This document shows positions 22,263 to 31,473 of a stretch of 64,000 nt of DNA, piece by piece; the stretch's first letter is position 1, and every line of letters starts with the position of its first letter. Under the pieces are notes generated by a model. The model had not been told where the DNA came from, ran no database searches, and worked only from the letters and a program-made list of their open reading frames with translations. Where the stretch lies: positions 558,001 to 622,000 of the forward strand of contig NZ_POSP01000004.1 in NCBI RefSeq assembly GCF_002885975.1, in the 5' to 3' direction. The position numbers and the translations under genes are program-made. The stretch is from Paucibacter aquatile. Its GTDB lineage: Bacteria; Pseudomonadota; Gammaproteobacteria; Burkholderiales; Burkholderiaceae_C.

Positions 22263-23138
22263 TCAAAAGCCGGCGCCCGGTTGGGCGAGGTACTGCTGTT
22301 CGGCCTCGGTGGAGGCCCGGCCCAGCAGGGCATTGCGATGAGGAAAACGGCCGAACTGCGCGATCACCTGCTGGTGGCGGTGGGCGTAGTCGGCCGCGCC
22401 GGCCAGGCGTGGGTCTTCGGCAGCCAGGGCTTCGAAGGCCTGCACGCAGCGGTTTTGCAGGCTTATATCTTCGGCATGTTCGAGCGGCATGAGCATGAAC
22501 CAGCGCTGCAGGGTGGACAGCTCACGGGCTGGCGGCAGGTCCATCAGGCCCAGGGCCAGCTGCAGCGCCAGCGGGTCGCCTGCGAAAGCTCGGGCGCTGT
22601 CGCGGTAGATGTTGCGGGTGAACTGGTCCAGCAGCAGGATGCGCGCCATACGCGCTTGCGCGCTGTCGCCCCAATGGCTCAGGCCTTGCTGCATGGCCTG
22701 TTCGACCAGGGCGCCAAAACGGCTGCGGATCTCTTCATCGGTGGCCGCGCTCTTGGTGAACCAGAGCGGGCGCACCTGGCCATCCTCAGCGCTGCCCAGC
22801 GTGCCGAACCAGTAGTTGAGCACCGCCTGGGCCTCCGCCGGAAGGCGCAGGCGCAGCCACAGTGGGTGGCGCTGCAGATAGGCCTCGACATAGCTGCAGC
22901 CGGGCAGCAGGGGCAAGTCCAGACTGGCCGCCCAGCGCAGGCCATGTGCCACCAGCTGGCCGGCCAGGCCGCGGCCTTGCAGGGCGGGCGCGGTGCCGGT
23001 GTGGGTGAAGACCAGGTCGCGGCCGCTGAGCTGGTAGTCCAGCTCGATCTGCTGGCCGTCGACCCGGGCCCAAAAACGGCCTTGAATCGCGCCGCCGGCG
23101 CCGCTCTCGCTGTGGTGTTGGATGTCGAGGCTGCTCAT
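22263..23138 (-). CDS. GNAT-like acetyltransferase fused to DUF924 domain
   Basis: A 291-residue two-domain protein. Residues ~1-95 match the small YjdJ/COG2388 type of GNAT N-acetyltransferase: HTGTAPALQGRGLAGQLV (acetyl-CoA loop) and PGCSYVEAYLQRHP. Residues ~105-291 match DUF924: VLNYWFG, PLWFTKSAATDEEIRSRF, ILLLDQFTRNIYRD, FMLMPLEHAED and FGRFPHRNALLGR. The junction is short (RLRLPAEAQ), with no frameshift, so this is a true fusion. The start of the next gene upstream, a peptidase, is on the same strand and its stop lies 4 bases away, so the two are likely co-transcribed. Substrates of both domains are unknown. Confidence 0.85.
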   Translation of the reverse strand: MSSLDIQHHSESGAGGAIQGRFWARVDGQQIELDYQLSGRDLVFTHTGTAPALQGRGLAGQLVAHGLRWAASLDLPLLPGCSYVEAYLQRHPLWLRLRLPAEAQAVLNYWFGTLGSAEDGQVRPLWFTKSAATDEEIRSRFGALVEQAMQQGLSHWGDSAQARMARILLLDQFTRNIYRDSARAFAGDPLALQLALGLMDLPPARELSTLQRWFMLMPLEHAEDISLQNRCVQAFEALAAEDPRLAGAADYAHRHQQVIAQFGRFPHRNALLGRASTEAEQQYLAQPGAGF

Positions 23139-23142
23139 GACT

Positions 23143-25332
23143 TCAGCGTCCCAGTTGTTGCCAGAGGTAGCTGTATTCCAGCGCTTGCAGGGTGGCCCGC
23201 TGCTCGTTGTCGGCCGCGCCGCCGTGGCCGCCCTCGGTGTTCTCGAAGTAGTAGAGCGGGTGGCCTTGCTCCAGCATCAGCGCGGCCATCTTGCGGGCGT
23301 GGCCGGGGTGGACGCGGTCGTCGCGGGTTGAGGTGGTGAACAGCACCTTGGGGTATTTCACGCCGGGCTTGACGTTCTGGTAAGGGCTGTATTTGGAGAT
23401 GAAGCTCCACTCCTCGGCGCGGTCCGGGTCGCCGTACTCGGCCATCCAGGAGGCGCCGGCCAGCAGCTGGTGGTAGCGGCGCATGTCCAGCAGGGGCACC
23501 TGGCAGACCACGGCATTGAACAGATCGGGGCGCTGCACGAAGGTGGCGCCGACCAGCAGGCCGCCATTGCTGCCGCCCATGATGCCCAGATGCCGGGGCG
23601 AGCTGATCTTGCGGGCGATCAGGTCTTCGGCCACGGCGATGAAATCGTCGTAGCTGCGCTGCTTGTTGGCCTTGACGGCCGACTGGTGCCAGGCCGGGCC
23701 GAACTCGCCGCCGCCACGGATATTGGCCAGCACGAACACGCCGCCGCGGCTGTACCAGGCGCGGCCGAAGCCGCCCGAGTAGAAGGGCTGCATGGACGCC
23801 TCAAAGCCGCCGTAGCCGTAGAGCAGGGTGGGGTTCTGGCCATCCAGGGCAACACCTTCCGGCCGCACCACGAAGTAGGGCACGCGGGTGCCGTCCTTGC
23901 TGGTGGCGAAGTGTTGCTCGGCCTTGAGGCCGCGGGCCTCGAACTTGGCCGCGCGAGCCTTCAGCAGCTCGCGCGCGTCGCTGCTGGCGCGGGCGAGGAA
24001 GAGGCTGTCGGGGGTCAGAAAGTCCGCGTAATTGACCAGGTAGTGCTCGGCCAGCTCATCCTGGGCCAGCTCGCTGTCATGCAGGGCCTGCAGATGCAGG
24101 GTGCCGGGGAAGGGCGCCTGGATCCGGCGATGGCGGGCCGGGCGACCGGGCGCGAACTGCCACTCTTCCAGCTTGCTCGCCACCTGGTCGTTGATATTGA
24201 GCACCAGGTGCTGGCGGGTGGTGATGAAGCTGTCCAGCGAGCGGGTGGCGCTGGGTTTGAACAAGGTGCTGAACTTGCGCTCGCCGCGGATGAAGGCGGC
24301 CGCCGGCGCGCTCAGCAAGCTGCCGGCGGCATGCCGCACGCCGCCGACGCGCCAGTCTTTGCGCGGCTGCAGCAGCACGCGGGCGCCCCAGAAGCTCAGC
24401 TGCACATCGCTGGGCACGTCCAGAGCCCGGAGCTTGTCGCCCTGCAGCAGGAAATAGCGCTGGTTGTAGAAATCCAGCGCGCGGCTGAACACGGTGCGCT
24501 CATGGCCGGGCGTGCGGTCCACCAGCACCGACACCGCCACATCTTGGGCCTGGCCCTCGAACACCGTGCGGGCCTGGGCCAGCGGTGTACCGCGCTGCCA
24601 GCGCTTGATCACCCGCGGGTAGCCCGAGTCGGTCAGGCTGCCGGGGCCGAAATCGCTGGCCACATAAAGGTGGTCGGCATCGATCCAGCTGACCTCGCTC
24701 TTGGCCTCGGGCAGGACGAAGCCGCCTGAGACGAACTGCTTGCTGACGGTGTCGAACTCACGGACCACATGGGCGTCCGAGCCGCCGCGCGAGAGCGAGA
24801 TCAGGCAGCGGCGGTACTCGGGCGCCAGGCAATGGGCGCCAGCGAAGACCCAGCTTTCGTTCTCGGCGGCGCCAAGTGCGTCCAGGTCCAGCACGGTTTC
24901 CCAGGCGGGGCTGGCTTTTTTGTACTCGCCCAGGCTGCTGCGGCGCCACAGGCCGCGCTTGTGGTTCTGGTCTTGCCAGAGGTTGTAGACCCAGGCGCCC
25001 TTGCGGCTGATCTGCGGGATGCGATCGCTGGCATTGAGCAAGTCCAGCATCTCGCGGCGCAGGCCCGGGTACTCGGGGCGGGCCTGCAGCTCAGCGAGGG
25101 TGAGCTGGTTGCGTTCCTTGACCCAGGCCAGGGCACGTTCGCCTTGCACCTCTTCCAGCCATTGGCGCGGGTCGATGCTGGCTGCTTCGGGTGTTTGGCC
25201 GGGCGTCTGGCCGGGTGTCTGGCTCAAGGCAGGGGCGCTGGTGGTCATGGTCATCAGTCCGAACAGGGCCAGGGACAGGGCGCGGGCGCCGAAGGCGTGC
25301 CGGCGCAACTGGGTTTGGGGGCTTGAGTTCAT
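23143..25332 (-). CDS. Exported prolyl oligopeptidase family serine protease (S9A)
   Basis: About 729 residues from the ATG at 25332 (an ATG at 25341 is also possible). A signal peptide (LSLALFGLMTMTTSAPALSQ) is followed by a short tandem TPGQ repeat, then the S9A N-terminal cap and beta-propeller (DPRQWLEEVQGERALAWV). The catalytic alpha/beta hydrolase domain has the nucleophile in GGSNGGLLVG (Ser ~588), YGGFEASMQPFY upstream, and the Asp/His region TSTRDDRVHPGHARK and EGGHGG. It should cleave short peptides after proline in the periplasm or outside the cell. It lies 4 bases upstream of the GNAT-DUF924 gene on the same strand. Confidence 0.92.
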   Translation of the reverse strand: MNSSPQTQLRRHAFGARALSLALFGLMTMTTSAPALSQTPGQTPGQTPEAASIDPRQWLEEVQGERALAWVKERNQLTLAELQARPEYPGLRREMLDLLNASDRIPQISRKGAWVYNLWQDQNHKRGLWRRSSLGEYKKASPAWETVLDLDALGAAENESWVFAGAHCLAPEYRRCLISLSRGGSDAHVVREFDTVSKQFVSGGFVLPEAKSEVSWIDADHLYVASDFGPGSLTDSGYPRVIKRWQRGTPLAQARTVFEGQAQDVAVSVLVDRTPGHERTVFSRALDFYNQRYFLLQGDKLRALDVPSDVQLSFWGARVLLQPRKDWRVGGVRHAAGSLLSAPAAAFIRGERKFSTLFKPSATRSLDSFITTRQHLVLNINDQVASKLEEWQFAPGRPARHRRIQAPFPGTLHLQALHDSELAQDELAEHYLVNYADFLTPDSLFLARASSDARELLKARAAKFEARGLKAEQHFATSKDGTRVPYFVVRPEGVALDGQNPTLLYGYGGFEASMQPFYSGGFGRAWYSRGGVFVLANIRGGGEFGPAWHQSAVKANKQRSYDDFIAVAEDLIARKISSPRHLGIMGGSNGGLLVGATFVQRPDLFNAVVCQVPLLDMRRYHQLLAGASWMAEYGDPDRAEEWSFISKYSPYQNVKPGVKYPKVLFTTSTRDDRVHPGHARKMAALMLEQGHPLYYFENTEGGHGGAADNEQRATLQALEYSYLWQQLGR

Positions 25333-25443
25333 GGCGAGCATCCTAGGTGCAGCGACGCGGCGCGCCGCAGCGGCTTGTTGGAATGTGCGAATAGCGGATC
25401 GCAAGACCGCAGCGGTGGCCCGCGGCTTCCAGCTCCCACTCAC

Positions 25444-26007
25444 TCACTCGTCGGCCGGCCGCTTCAGCGCGATAGGATTGATCTCGACCGAGCTCTCGGC
25501 GGTGGAGACGTAAATGCCGCCGTCCTGCACCGTCACCTGCAGCTGCATGCTGCGCTGGGCCAGAGCGGCCAGTGCCTGCGATTGCTCGGCCGGGATCTGC
25601 CAGACCGCCAGGCGCGGGCAGCGCTGCAGCTTGGATTCGATGCCCGCCCACCAGATCGGCGTGCTGTAGGCATAGCCGTAGACCGACACCTTCTCCGCCC
25701 GGCCGTGGGCCTTGAGCAGGCGGCGGTCGTCGGGCTGGCCGAGGTCGATCCAGTGCAGGATGTCGCCGGTCAGGTCGCGCTGCCAGAGTTCGGGCTCTTC
25801 GGCGTCGGCCAGGCCCTTGCTCAGCTCCAGCTTGCCGCGCAAATCATCGGCCGGCGCATTGAGCGCGAAGGCCAGGATGCGGACCATCATGCGTTCGTCG
25901 GTTTCCGAGGGCTGGCGCGCGATCGTCAGGTTGTGTTCGCCGTAGACATGGCGGTCCATGTCGGCGATCTGCAGCTGGGCTTTGTGGATGGTCGCTTTGA
26001 GGGCCAT
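25444..26007 (-). CDS. yaeQ: YaeQ family protein
   Basis: A 187-residue cytoplasmic protein of the YaeQ family, which has a PD-(D/E)XK-like fold of unknown activity. Hallmarks are MALKATIHKAQLQIADMDRH, ARQPSETDERMMVRILAFAL, GEPELW-type segment (EEPELWQRD), and WIDLGQPDDRRLLKA. The ATG at 26007 gives normal family length; a long upstream extension of the frame is spurious. The gene is divergent from the next plus-strand small gene, with 189 bases between. Confidence 0.95.
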   Translation of the reverse strand: MALKATIHKAQLQIADMDRHVYGEHNLTIARQPSETDERMMVRILAFALNAPADDLRGKLELSKGLADAEEPELWQRDLTGDILHWIDLGQPDDRRLLKAHGRAEKVSVYGYAYSTPIWWAGIESKLQRCPRLAVWQIPAEQSQALAALAQRSMQLQVTVQDGGIYVSTAESSVEINPIALKRPADE

Positions 26008-26196
26008 GGCGGGCGCGGTGCTTTCTGCTGAGGAAGAGGCAGCCCGAGGCGCGAGGCGGGCTCGGGGCAATCGCGCATTATCGGGGCTCGCCCCGGCGTC
26101 CCGCGCCGGAGCTCGGCCGCCCAGGCCAGGGCATGGGGGACAATCGGCCGCTTCTCCTCCACTGTCGGCGCCTTGTCGCGCCGCGAAAGCCTTGCC

Positions 26197-26469
26197 ATGA
26201 GCATGAAGAAGACCGACCTCGACCGCCTTGCCGGCATCAAACTGGACAGCCAGATGCGCGGTGCCGCGATCCCCGGTCGCTTCGGCAAGCAGGCCGCCCA
26301 GCTGCCCGACCGCAAGGAGCAACGTCGCCTCGACGCGGCCGCCGGCCTGGTGCCTTTTGCCTGCAAGCTGCCCGCTGCCCTGACCCAGCAGCTGCGCGAA
26401 CGCGCGGCCAGCCACGAGGGCGGCATCAACGGCCTGGTGGCCGAGCTGCTGCAGAAATCGCTGGCTTGA
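26197..26469 (+). CDS. Small conserved hypothetical protein with RHH-like C-terminus
   Basis: A 90-residue protein from the ATG at 26197. The N-terminal half is polar (MSMKKTDLDRLAGIKLDSQ, then PDRKEQRRLDAAAGL). The C-terminal ~40 residues (VPFACKLPAALTQQLRERA and NGLVAELLQKSLA) have the strand-helix-helix pattern of ribbon-helix-helix DNA-binding proteins, but the match is by eye. It is divergent from yaeQ. Function unknown; a small DNA-binding regulator is one possibility. Confidence 0.7.
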   Translation: MSMKKTDLDRLAGIKLDSQMRGAAIPGRFGKQAAQLPDRKEQRRLDAAAGLVPFACKLPAALTQQLRERAASHEGGINGLVAELLQKSLA

Positions 26470-26690
26470 AGCCTGGAGCGGATGCCCGGGGCGGCGTCCG
26501 TACCCGGCCTGATCCCCGGCCATGCGCAGCCATGGCATGATGGCCGCCGTCGTGTGTTGGGCTGCGCCTGTCGCACCACATCGTTCCTGTTTTCTCTTAC
26601 TTTTTTCTGTTCCTTCTTTGCTTTGTTGCATGCGCCAGGGTCGCTCATCGGGCCTGGCGGCTGTCCCGCCATCGAAAAAGAGACATTGCC

Positions 26691-27362
26691 ATGAAACGTT
26701 TCATCATCTCCCTGGCCGCTGTGGCCCTGATGCCCGCCTTCGCGCAGACCGCCAACCCCGGTGCCAAGGTCGACCCCAAGAACAACAAGGTCAGCCGCCC
26801 CGTGGTGGAGAAGCCCAAGGTCAAGCTGCTCAGCCGCGATGAGCTGCGCAAGTGCATGGACCTGAGCGATGCCAACAACGTCGAAGCCGAGGCGGTGAAG
26901 GCCGACCAGAACACTTACAAGGAAACCGCTGCAGCCCTCAAGGCCGAGCGTGATGCGCTGCAAAAGGCCGACGAAGCCGCCGGCGTGGCCCTGTCGGAAA
27001 TGAAGGCCGAGCGCGAAGCCATCCTGAAGGAATTCGAGAACATCAAGGCCTATGCTGAGAGCAAGGATCCTCGCCCGGATCGTGAGGTCCTGGAGGCTCG
27101 CAACAAGGCCTATCAGGAGCGCGCCAAAGCCTTTGACGCCCGCGTGACCGGCATCAACGAAAACAACGCCAAGAGCAACGAGGCCCGCAAGGCCTTCGGC
27201 ACCAAGGTCGATGCGCTGAACGCCAGTTTCAAGGCGCTGGAAGAGCGCCAGGAAGCGCACCTGGACAAGGTCGATACCTGGAAGCAGGAGTGCGGTAACA
27301 AGTCCTACGACGAAGAAGACGAGAAAGCCATCAAAAAGGAGCGGGCTGCGGCCGGCAAGTGA
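26691..27362 (+). CDS. Exported coiled-coil protein of unknown function
   Basis: A 223-residue protein with a signal peptide (MKRFIISLAAVALMPAFAQ) and a mature part that is highly charged and mostly helical. Residues ~60-200 form a long heptad-rich region of Lys, Glu and Ala. Two cysteines, Cys55 and Cys201, flank the helical region and could form a disulfide that closes a helical hairpin in the periplasm. The end segment ECGNKSYDEEDEKAIKKE looks conserved in style. An AAAGAGA purine stretch precedes the ATG. A strong terminator follows, so it is probably a single-gene transcript. I do not recognise the family. Confidence 0.85.
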   Translation: MKRFIISLAAVALMPAFAQTANPGAKVDPKNNKVSRPVVEKPKVKLLSRDELRKCMDLSDANNVEAEAVKADQNTYKETAAALKAERDALQKADEAAGVALSEMKAEREAILKEFENIKAYAESKDPRPDREVLEARNKAYQERAKAFDARVTGINENNAKSNEARKAFGTKVDALNASFKALEERQEAHLDKVDTWKQECGNKSYDEEDEKAIKKERAAAGK

Positions 27363-27399
27363 TGGCGGTCTTGGGTTGAGTTCGCTCACCCTGCGCCCG

Positions 27400-27436
27400 A
27401 GGCGCCAGGCCCAACGGCTTGGCGCCTTTGTGTTTT
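27400..27436 (+). terminator. Intrinsic terminator after the coiled-coil protein gene
   Basis: A 12-base-pair stem with one wobble (27400-27411 with 27416-27427) and a CAAC loop, followed by TTGTGTTTT. It begins 38 bases after the stop codon. Confidence 0.75.
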
Positions 27437-27496
27437 CTGGCGAGCGCGAGGCTTGATCAAGCAAGCCCGGTGTGACGCCCTTTCTGGAGTTCTCTC

Positions 27497-29554
27497 GTGT
27501 CTGCACCAACGACCAATCCCCTCTTGCAAGACTGGACCGGCCCCTTCGGTCTGCCCCCGTTTGCGGCCATTGAAGCCGCCCATTTTTCGCCCGCCTTCGA
27601 GCAGGCCCTGAATGAGCATCGCGCCGAGCTCGACGCCATCGCGTCGCAGAGCGAGGCGCCCAGCTTCGCCAACACCCTGGCCGCCTTCGACCGCAGCGGC
27701 CGCCTGCTGACGCGCTTGGAGCATTTGTTCTATTCGCTGGCGGCTTCGGCGTCCTCGCCCGAGATCCAGGCGGTGCAGCGCGCCCTGGCCGCGCCCTTGG
27801 CGGCGCACAACAACGCGGTGTATATGCACGCCGGCCTGTTCCAACGCGTGCATGCCGTGTACGAGCAGCGCGCCTCGCTGGGCTTGAGCGCCGAACAGCT
27901 GCGCCTGCTGGAGCGGGTGCATCTGGACTTCGTGCGTGCGGGCGCCCAACTGGCCCCCGAGGCGCAAGCGCGTTATGCCCAGGTCATGGAGCGCCTGGCC
28001 GAGCTCAACACTCAGTTCGGCCAGAACGTGCTGGCCGACGAAAGCGGCTTCCGCCTGGAGCTGCGCAGCGAAGAGGAGCTGGCGGGCTTGCCGGCGTTCG
28101 TGCGTGCCGCGGCGGCCCAGGCGGCCGCCGAGCGCGGCCTGGAGGCCGGCGTCCATGTGATCACGCTGTCGCGCTCGCACATCGTGCCTTTCCTGACCTT
28201 CAGCGAACGGCGTGATCTGCGTGAGCAGGCCTGGCGCGCCTGGGTGGGCCGGGGTGAGAAGGCCGGTGCCAGCGACAACCGCGCGATTGCGCAGGAGATC
28301 CTGAGCCTGCGCCAGGAACAGGCCCGCTTGCATGGCCATGCCTGCTACGCCGACTTTGCCCTGGCCGACACCATGGCCGGCTCGCGCGAGGCGGTGCTGG
28401 GCCTGCTCAACCAGGTCTGGGAGCCGGCCAAGGCGGCCGCCGAGGGCGAGCGCCAGGCCCTGGAGGGCATGATGGCCTCGCTGGACCTCCATGTCCCACT
28501 GGAAGCCTGGGACTGGCGCTTCTACGCCGAAAAGGTGCGCAAGGCGCGCTATGACTTGGAAGAGGCTGAGGTCAAGCCCTACTTCCCGCTCGATGCCATG
28601 GTGCAGGCCTTGTTCGACTGCGCCCAGCGCCTCTTTGGCCTGCGCTTTGTGCATCGCCCCGAGGTGGCCGGCTACCACCCCGATGTGCAGGTCTACGAGG
28701 TGCGCAATGCCGATGACAGCCTGCGCGGCGTCTTCCTGCATGACAACTTTGCCCGCCCCACCAAGCGCAGCGGCGCCTGGATGAATGCCATGCGCTGGCA
28801 GGCGCGCAACGGCATGGACTGCGTGCCCATCATCCTGAACAACAACAACTTCGCCAAAGGTGCGCCGGGTGAGCCCACGCTGCTGAGCTTCGACGATGCC
28901 CGCACCCTGTTCCACGAGTTCGGCCACGGCCTGCACGGCCTGCTGTCCGAGGTGGAGTTTGAGCGCCTCTCGGGCACGCAGGTGCTGCGCGATTTCGTCG
29001 AGCTGCCCTCGCAGATCTTCGAGCATTGGATGAGCGAGCCCGAGGTGCTCAAGAAACACGCCCGCCACTACCAAAGTGGCGAGCCCATCCCCGACAGCCT
29101 GCTGGCCAAGCTCAAGGCGGCCGAGTTGTTCAACCAGGGTTATGAAACCGTGCGCTACACCGCCAGTGCCCTGGTCGACCTGGCCGTGCATTCGCGCAGC
29201 GAGGCCGAGGGCCCGGATGTGGTGGCCTTCGAGGCCGAGTGCATGGCGGCCTACGGTTTGCCGGCCGCTGTGGGCATGAACCACCGCCTGACGCATTTCC
29301 AGCACCTGTTCTCAGGCGCCAGCTACGCCGCCGGCTACTACGTGTACATGTGGGCGGAAGTGCTGGATTGCGATGGTTTCGAGGCCTTTGTCGAAGCCGG
29401 CAGTGCCTTCCATGCGCCGACCGCTGAGCGCCTGCGCCGCTGCATTCTGTCCAGTGGCAACAGCCAGGAGCCCGGGGCCGCTTTTCGCGCCTTCCGTGGT
29501 CGCGATCCGGTGGTTCAGCCCATGCTCAAGAGCCGCGGCCTGCTGCCGGCTTGA
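27497..29554 (+). CDS. prlC: M3 family oligopeptidase (oligopeptidase A type)
   Basis: A 685-residue cytoplasmic zinc metallopeptidase that degrades short peptides, including cleaved signal peptides. It starts with GTG at 27497, preceded by TGGAG. The zinc site is LFHEFGHGLHGLLSE (HEFGH at ~473-477), with the third ligand Glu in the following ELPSQIFEHW segment. N-terminal PPFAAIEAAHFSPAFEQAL and late GMNHRLTHFQHLFSGASYAAGYYVYMW segments match M3A enzymes (the latter holds the conserved Tyr/His of the active site). Length is normal. Confidence 0.95.
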   Translation: MSAPTTNPLLQDWTGPFGLPPFAAIEAAHFSPAFEQALNEHRAELDAIASQSEAPSFANTLAAFDRSGRLLTRLEHLFYSLAASASSPEIQAVQRALAAPLAAHNNAVYMHAGLFQRVHAVYEQRASLGLSAEQLRLLERVHLDFVRAGAQLAPEAQARYAQVMERLAELNTQFGQNVLADESGFRLELRSEEELAGLPAFVRAAAAQAAAERGLEAGVHVITLSRSHIVPFLTFSERRDLREQAWRAWVGRGEKAGASDNRAIAQEILSLRQEQARLHGHACYADFALADTMAGSREAVLGLLNQVWEPAKAAAEGERQALEGMMASLDLHVPLEAWDWRFYAEKVRKARYDLEEAEVKPYFPLDAMVQALFDCAQRLFGLRFVHRPEVAGYHPDVQVYEVRNADDSLRGVFLHDNFARPTKRSGAWMNAMRWQARNGMDCVPIILNNNNFAKGAPGEPTLLSFDDARTLFHEFGHGLHGLLSEVEFERLSGTQVLRDFVELPSQIFEHWMSEPEVLKKHARHYQSGEPIPDSLLAKLKAAELFNQGYETVRYTASALVDLAVHSRSEAEGPDVVAFEAECMAAYGLPAAVGMNHRLTHFQHLFSGASYAAGYYVYMWAEVLDCDGFEAFVEAGSAFHAPTAERLRRCILSSGNSQEPGAAFRAFRGRDPVVQPMLKSRGLLPA

Positions 29555-29579
29555 GGAGGAGCAGGAGCAGAAGCAGGGC

Positions 29580-30083
29580 TTACTGACCCGGCGCCTTCAG
29601 CCGGGTAAGAAACTGGTCCAGGCCGGCGTGGAAGGCTTTGAAATCCACCGGCTTGGTCCAGTACTCGGCGAATCCCGCCGCCTGTGCGCGCCGCAGGTCG
29701 TCCGGCATGGCGCTGGCCGAGAGGGCGATGCAGGGAATGGAGGCCGTGGCCGGGTCGGCGCGCAGCGCCTCCAGCACCTGGAAGCCATTCATATCGGGCA
29801 GTTCCAGGTCGAGCAGGATCAGGTCCGGGCGAAGGCTGGCGGCCCGAGCCAGGCCTTGCTGTCCGTCGCCTGCCAGGCTCAGCTGCCAGACTGGGCGCAG
29901 AGCGACCAATTCCTGGACCACCAGCTGGTTGACGGGGTTGTCTTCGATGTACAGCAGCTGGGCCTGTGCAGGCGCCTTGTGGCTGCGCTCGGCTGCGTCG
30001 CTGGCCACAGCTGCGGCAGGGCTGCGAGCGGAGGCCGGCAGGCTGCTCAGGAACTCCGGACTTTGGCTGGACAGCGTGAACAT
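29580..30083 (-). CDS. Single-domain response regulator with N-terminal extension
   Basis: A 167-residue protein. Residues 1-40 are Ala/Ser-rich and disordered; residues ~42-160 form a receiver domain with acidic pair Glu47-Asp48 (LLYIEDNP), phospho-acceptor Asp92 in LILLDLELPDMNG, a conserved Ser-Ala segment (ALSASAMPDD) and Lys in WTKPVD. No output domain is present, so it likely serves as a phosphate shuttle or protein-interaction switch, like the receivers of hybrid kinases. It could take phosphate from one of the three histidine kinases in this window, but nothing shows which. It is divergent from an SDR gene. Confidence 0.88.
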   Translation of the reverse strand: MFTLSSQSPEFLSSLPASARSPAAAVASDAAERSHKAPAQAQLLYIEDNPVNQLVVQELVALRPVWQLSLAGDGQQGLARAASLRPDLILLDLELPDMNGFQVLEALRADPATASIPCIALSASAMPDDLRRAQAAGFAEYWTKPVDFKAFHAGLDQFLTRLKAPGQ

Positions 30084-30238
30084 AGCGTTACAGTCTACGG
30101 CGCTCCTGTGACAGTCAATTTGACTTGGATTCAGTCTGTTGAAAACTGTTCACGGGACTTGCCCGGGCTTGACGGTTCACCCGGTTTGGGATCCATGAAT
30201 TCAGCCATAAATTTGGCCATAACTTCAGTTCTCCTCGC

Positions 30239-31051
30239 ATGACTACTTCTTCTGCTGCTGCATCCGCATCGCCTCGCAGTGATGAGGGGCCGGTCGCCCT
30301 GGTCACCGGCGCCGGCTCGGGCATTGGCCGCGCGGTGGCCCTGGCCTTGCTGGGGGCGGGCTACCGGGTGGCCCTGCTGGGTCGCCGGGCGGAGGCCTTG
30401 GCCGAGACGGCCGTGCTGGGCGGCTTCGATCCGCTGCAGCCGGTCTCCTTGGATAGCGTGCTGGTGCTGCCGACGGATGTCAGCCGGCCGGAGGCCGTCA
30501 GTGCAGCCTTCGAAGGCTTGCGCCAGCATTGGGGGCGTTTGGATTTGCTGTTCAACAACGCTGGCATCGGTGCGCCCGCGGTGCCCATCGACGAACTCAG
30601 CTTCGAGCAATGGCGCTCCGTCCTGGACGTCAATTTGAGCGGCGCCTTTTTGTGCGCCCAGGCTGCGTTCAGGCTGATGAAGCAGCAAGAGCCGCGCGGC
30701 GGCCGCATCATCAACAACGGCTCCATCTCGGCCCATGCGCCGCGCCCCAACTCGGCGCCCTACACCGCCACCAAGCATGCGATCACCGGCTTGACCAAGT
30801 CCTTGTCTCTGGACGGCCGGCCCTTCGACATCGCCTGCGGTCAGATCGACATCGGCAACGCCCTGACCGAGATGGCCCAGCCCATGACCCGGGGTGTTCC
30901 CCAGGCCAATGGCAGCATCGCGGTAGAGCCGACCATGGACGTGGCCCATGTGGCCAGCGCGGTGCTCTACATGGCCAGCCTGCCGCTGTCTGCCAATGTC
31001 CAGACCCTGACCGTCATGGCCACCACCATGCCTTTTGTCGGCCGGGGTTGA
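30239..31051 (+). CDS. Short-chain dehydrogenase/reductase
   Basis: A 270-residue classical SDR. The NAD(P)-binding motif is [12 protein letters not shown] (residues ~22-33), the structural motif is NNAG, and the catalytic residues are Ser in NNGSISAHA and YTATK. An insertion (about [13 protein letters not shown]) lies after the second strand, where NADP-dependent members often have a basic residue (GRRAEAL is present just before it). Substrate unknown. No clear Shine-Dalgarno precedes the ATG. The small membrane protein gene begins 54 bases downstream on the same strand. Confidence 0.9.
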   Translation: MTTSSAAASASPRSDEGPVALVTGAGSGIGRAVALALLGAGYRVALLGRRAEALAETAVLGGFDPLQPVSLDSVLVLPTDVSRPEAVSAAFEGLRQHWGRLDLLFNNAGIGAPAVPIDELSFEQWRSVLDVNLSGAFLCAQAAFRLMKQQEPRGGRIINNGSISAHAPRPNSAPYTATKHAITGLTKSLSLDGRPFDIACGQIDIGNALTEMAQPMTRGVPQANGSIAVEPTMDVAHVASAVLYMASLPLSANVQTLTVMATTMPFVGRG

Positions 31052-31104
31052 AATGCGCTTCAATGGCCCGATCTGAGCTCTTTGTCGTGTCCTGAAAGGC
31101 TGCC

Positions 31105-31383
31105 GTGCTGTCTGCACTCTTTTCCTTGCTCTTCCGCCTGGTCTTGGCGGTCGCCACCGTGGTGCTGGTGCTCAGCCTGATGGCCGTGGCCCTGGTGTCA
31201 GTCGTAGGCCTGCTGCTCTGGAGCCTGCTGCGCGGCCGCAAGCCGGTGATCGACATGGGCCGCTTCCAGCGCGCCCGCCAGGCCCGCCCCGGTTTCGGTG
31301 CTCGCCGTCCGGCTCAGCCCATGGGCGAGGTGGTCGACGTCGAAGTTCGCGAAGTCAGCCCGAGCAGCCCGCGCCTGCCTTGA
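31105..31383 (+). CDS. Small membrane protein of unknown function
   Basis: A 92-residue protein starting with GTG at 31105, preceded by an AAAGG Shine-Dalgarno 6 bases upstream. Residues ~2-43 hold one or two hydrophobic helices rich in Val and Leu; the rest is a basic, Arg/Pro-rich tail (RGRKPVIDMGRFQRARQARPGFGARR) that ends in an acidic segment (GEVVDVEVREVSP). It is likely an inner-membrane protein with a cytoplasmic tail. I do not recognise a family. Confidence 0.7.
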   Translation: MLSALFSLLFRLVLAVATVVLVLSLMAVALVSVVGLLLWSLLRGRKPVIDMGRFQRARQARPGFGARRPAQPMGEVVDVEVREVSPSSPRLP

Positions 31384-31473
31384 GCGGCCGAGCGGCCGGC
31401 GCTTGGCGGTAGACGGCAGGAAGCAGCCCTTGGGTTGCTTGTTGATCGGGCCGGCTGGGTACTCTGCTCCGTT

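Noticed and set aside
26645..27509. Open frames reading antisense to the coiled-coil protein with hydrophobic stretches
   Set aside because: The plus-strand gene has a signal peptide, Shine-Dalgarno and terminator; the antisense frame is explained by it.
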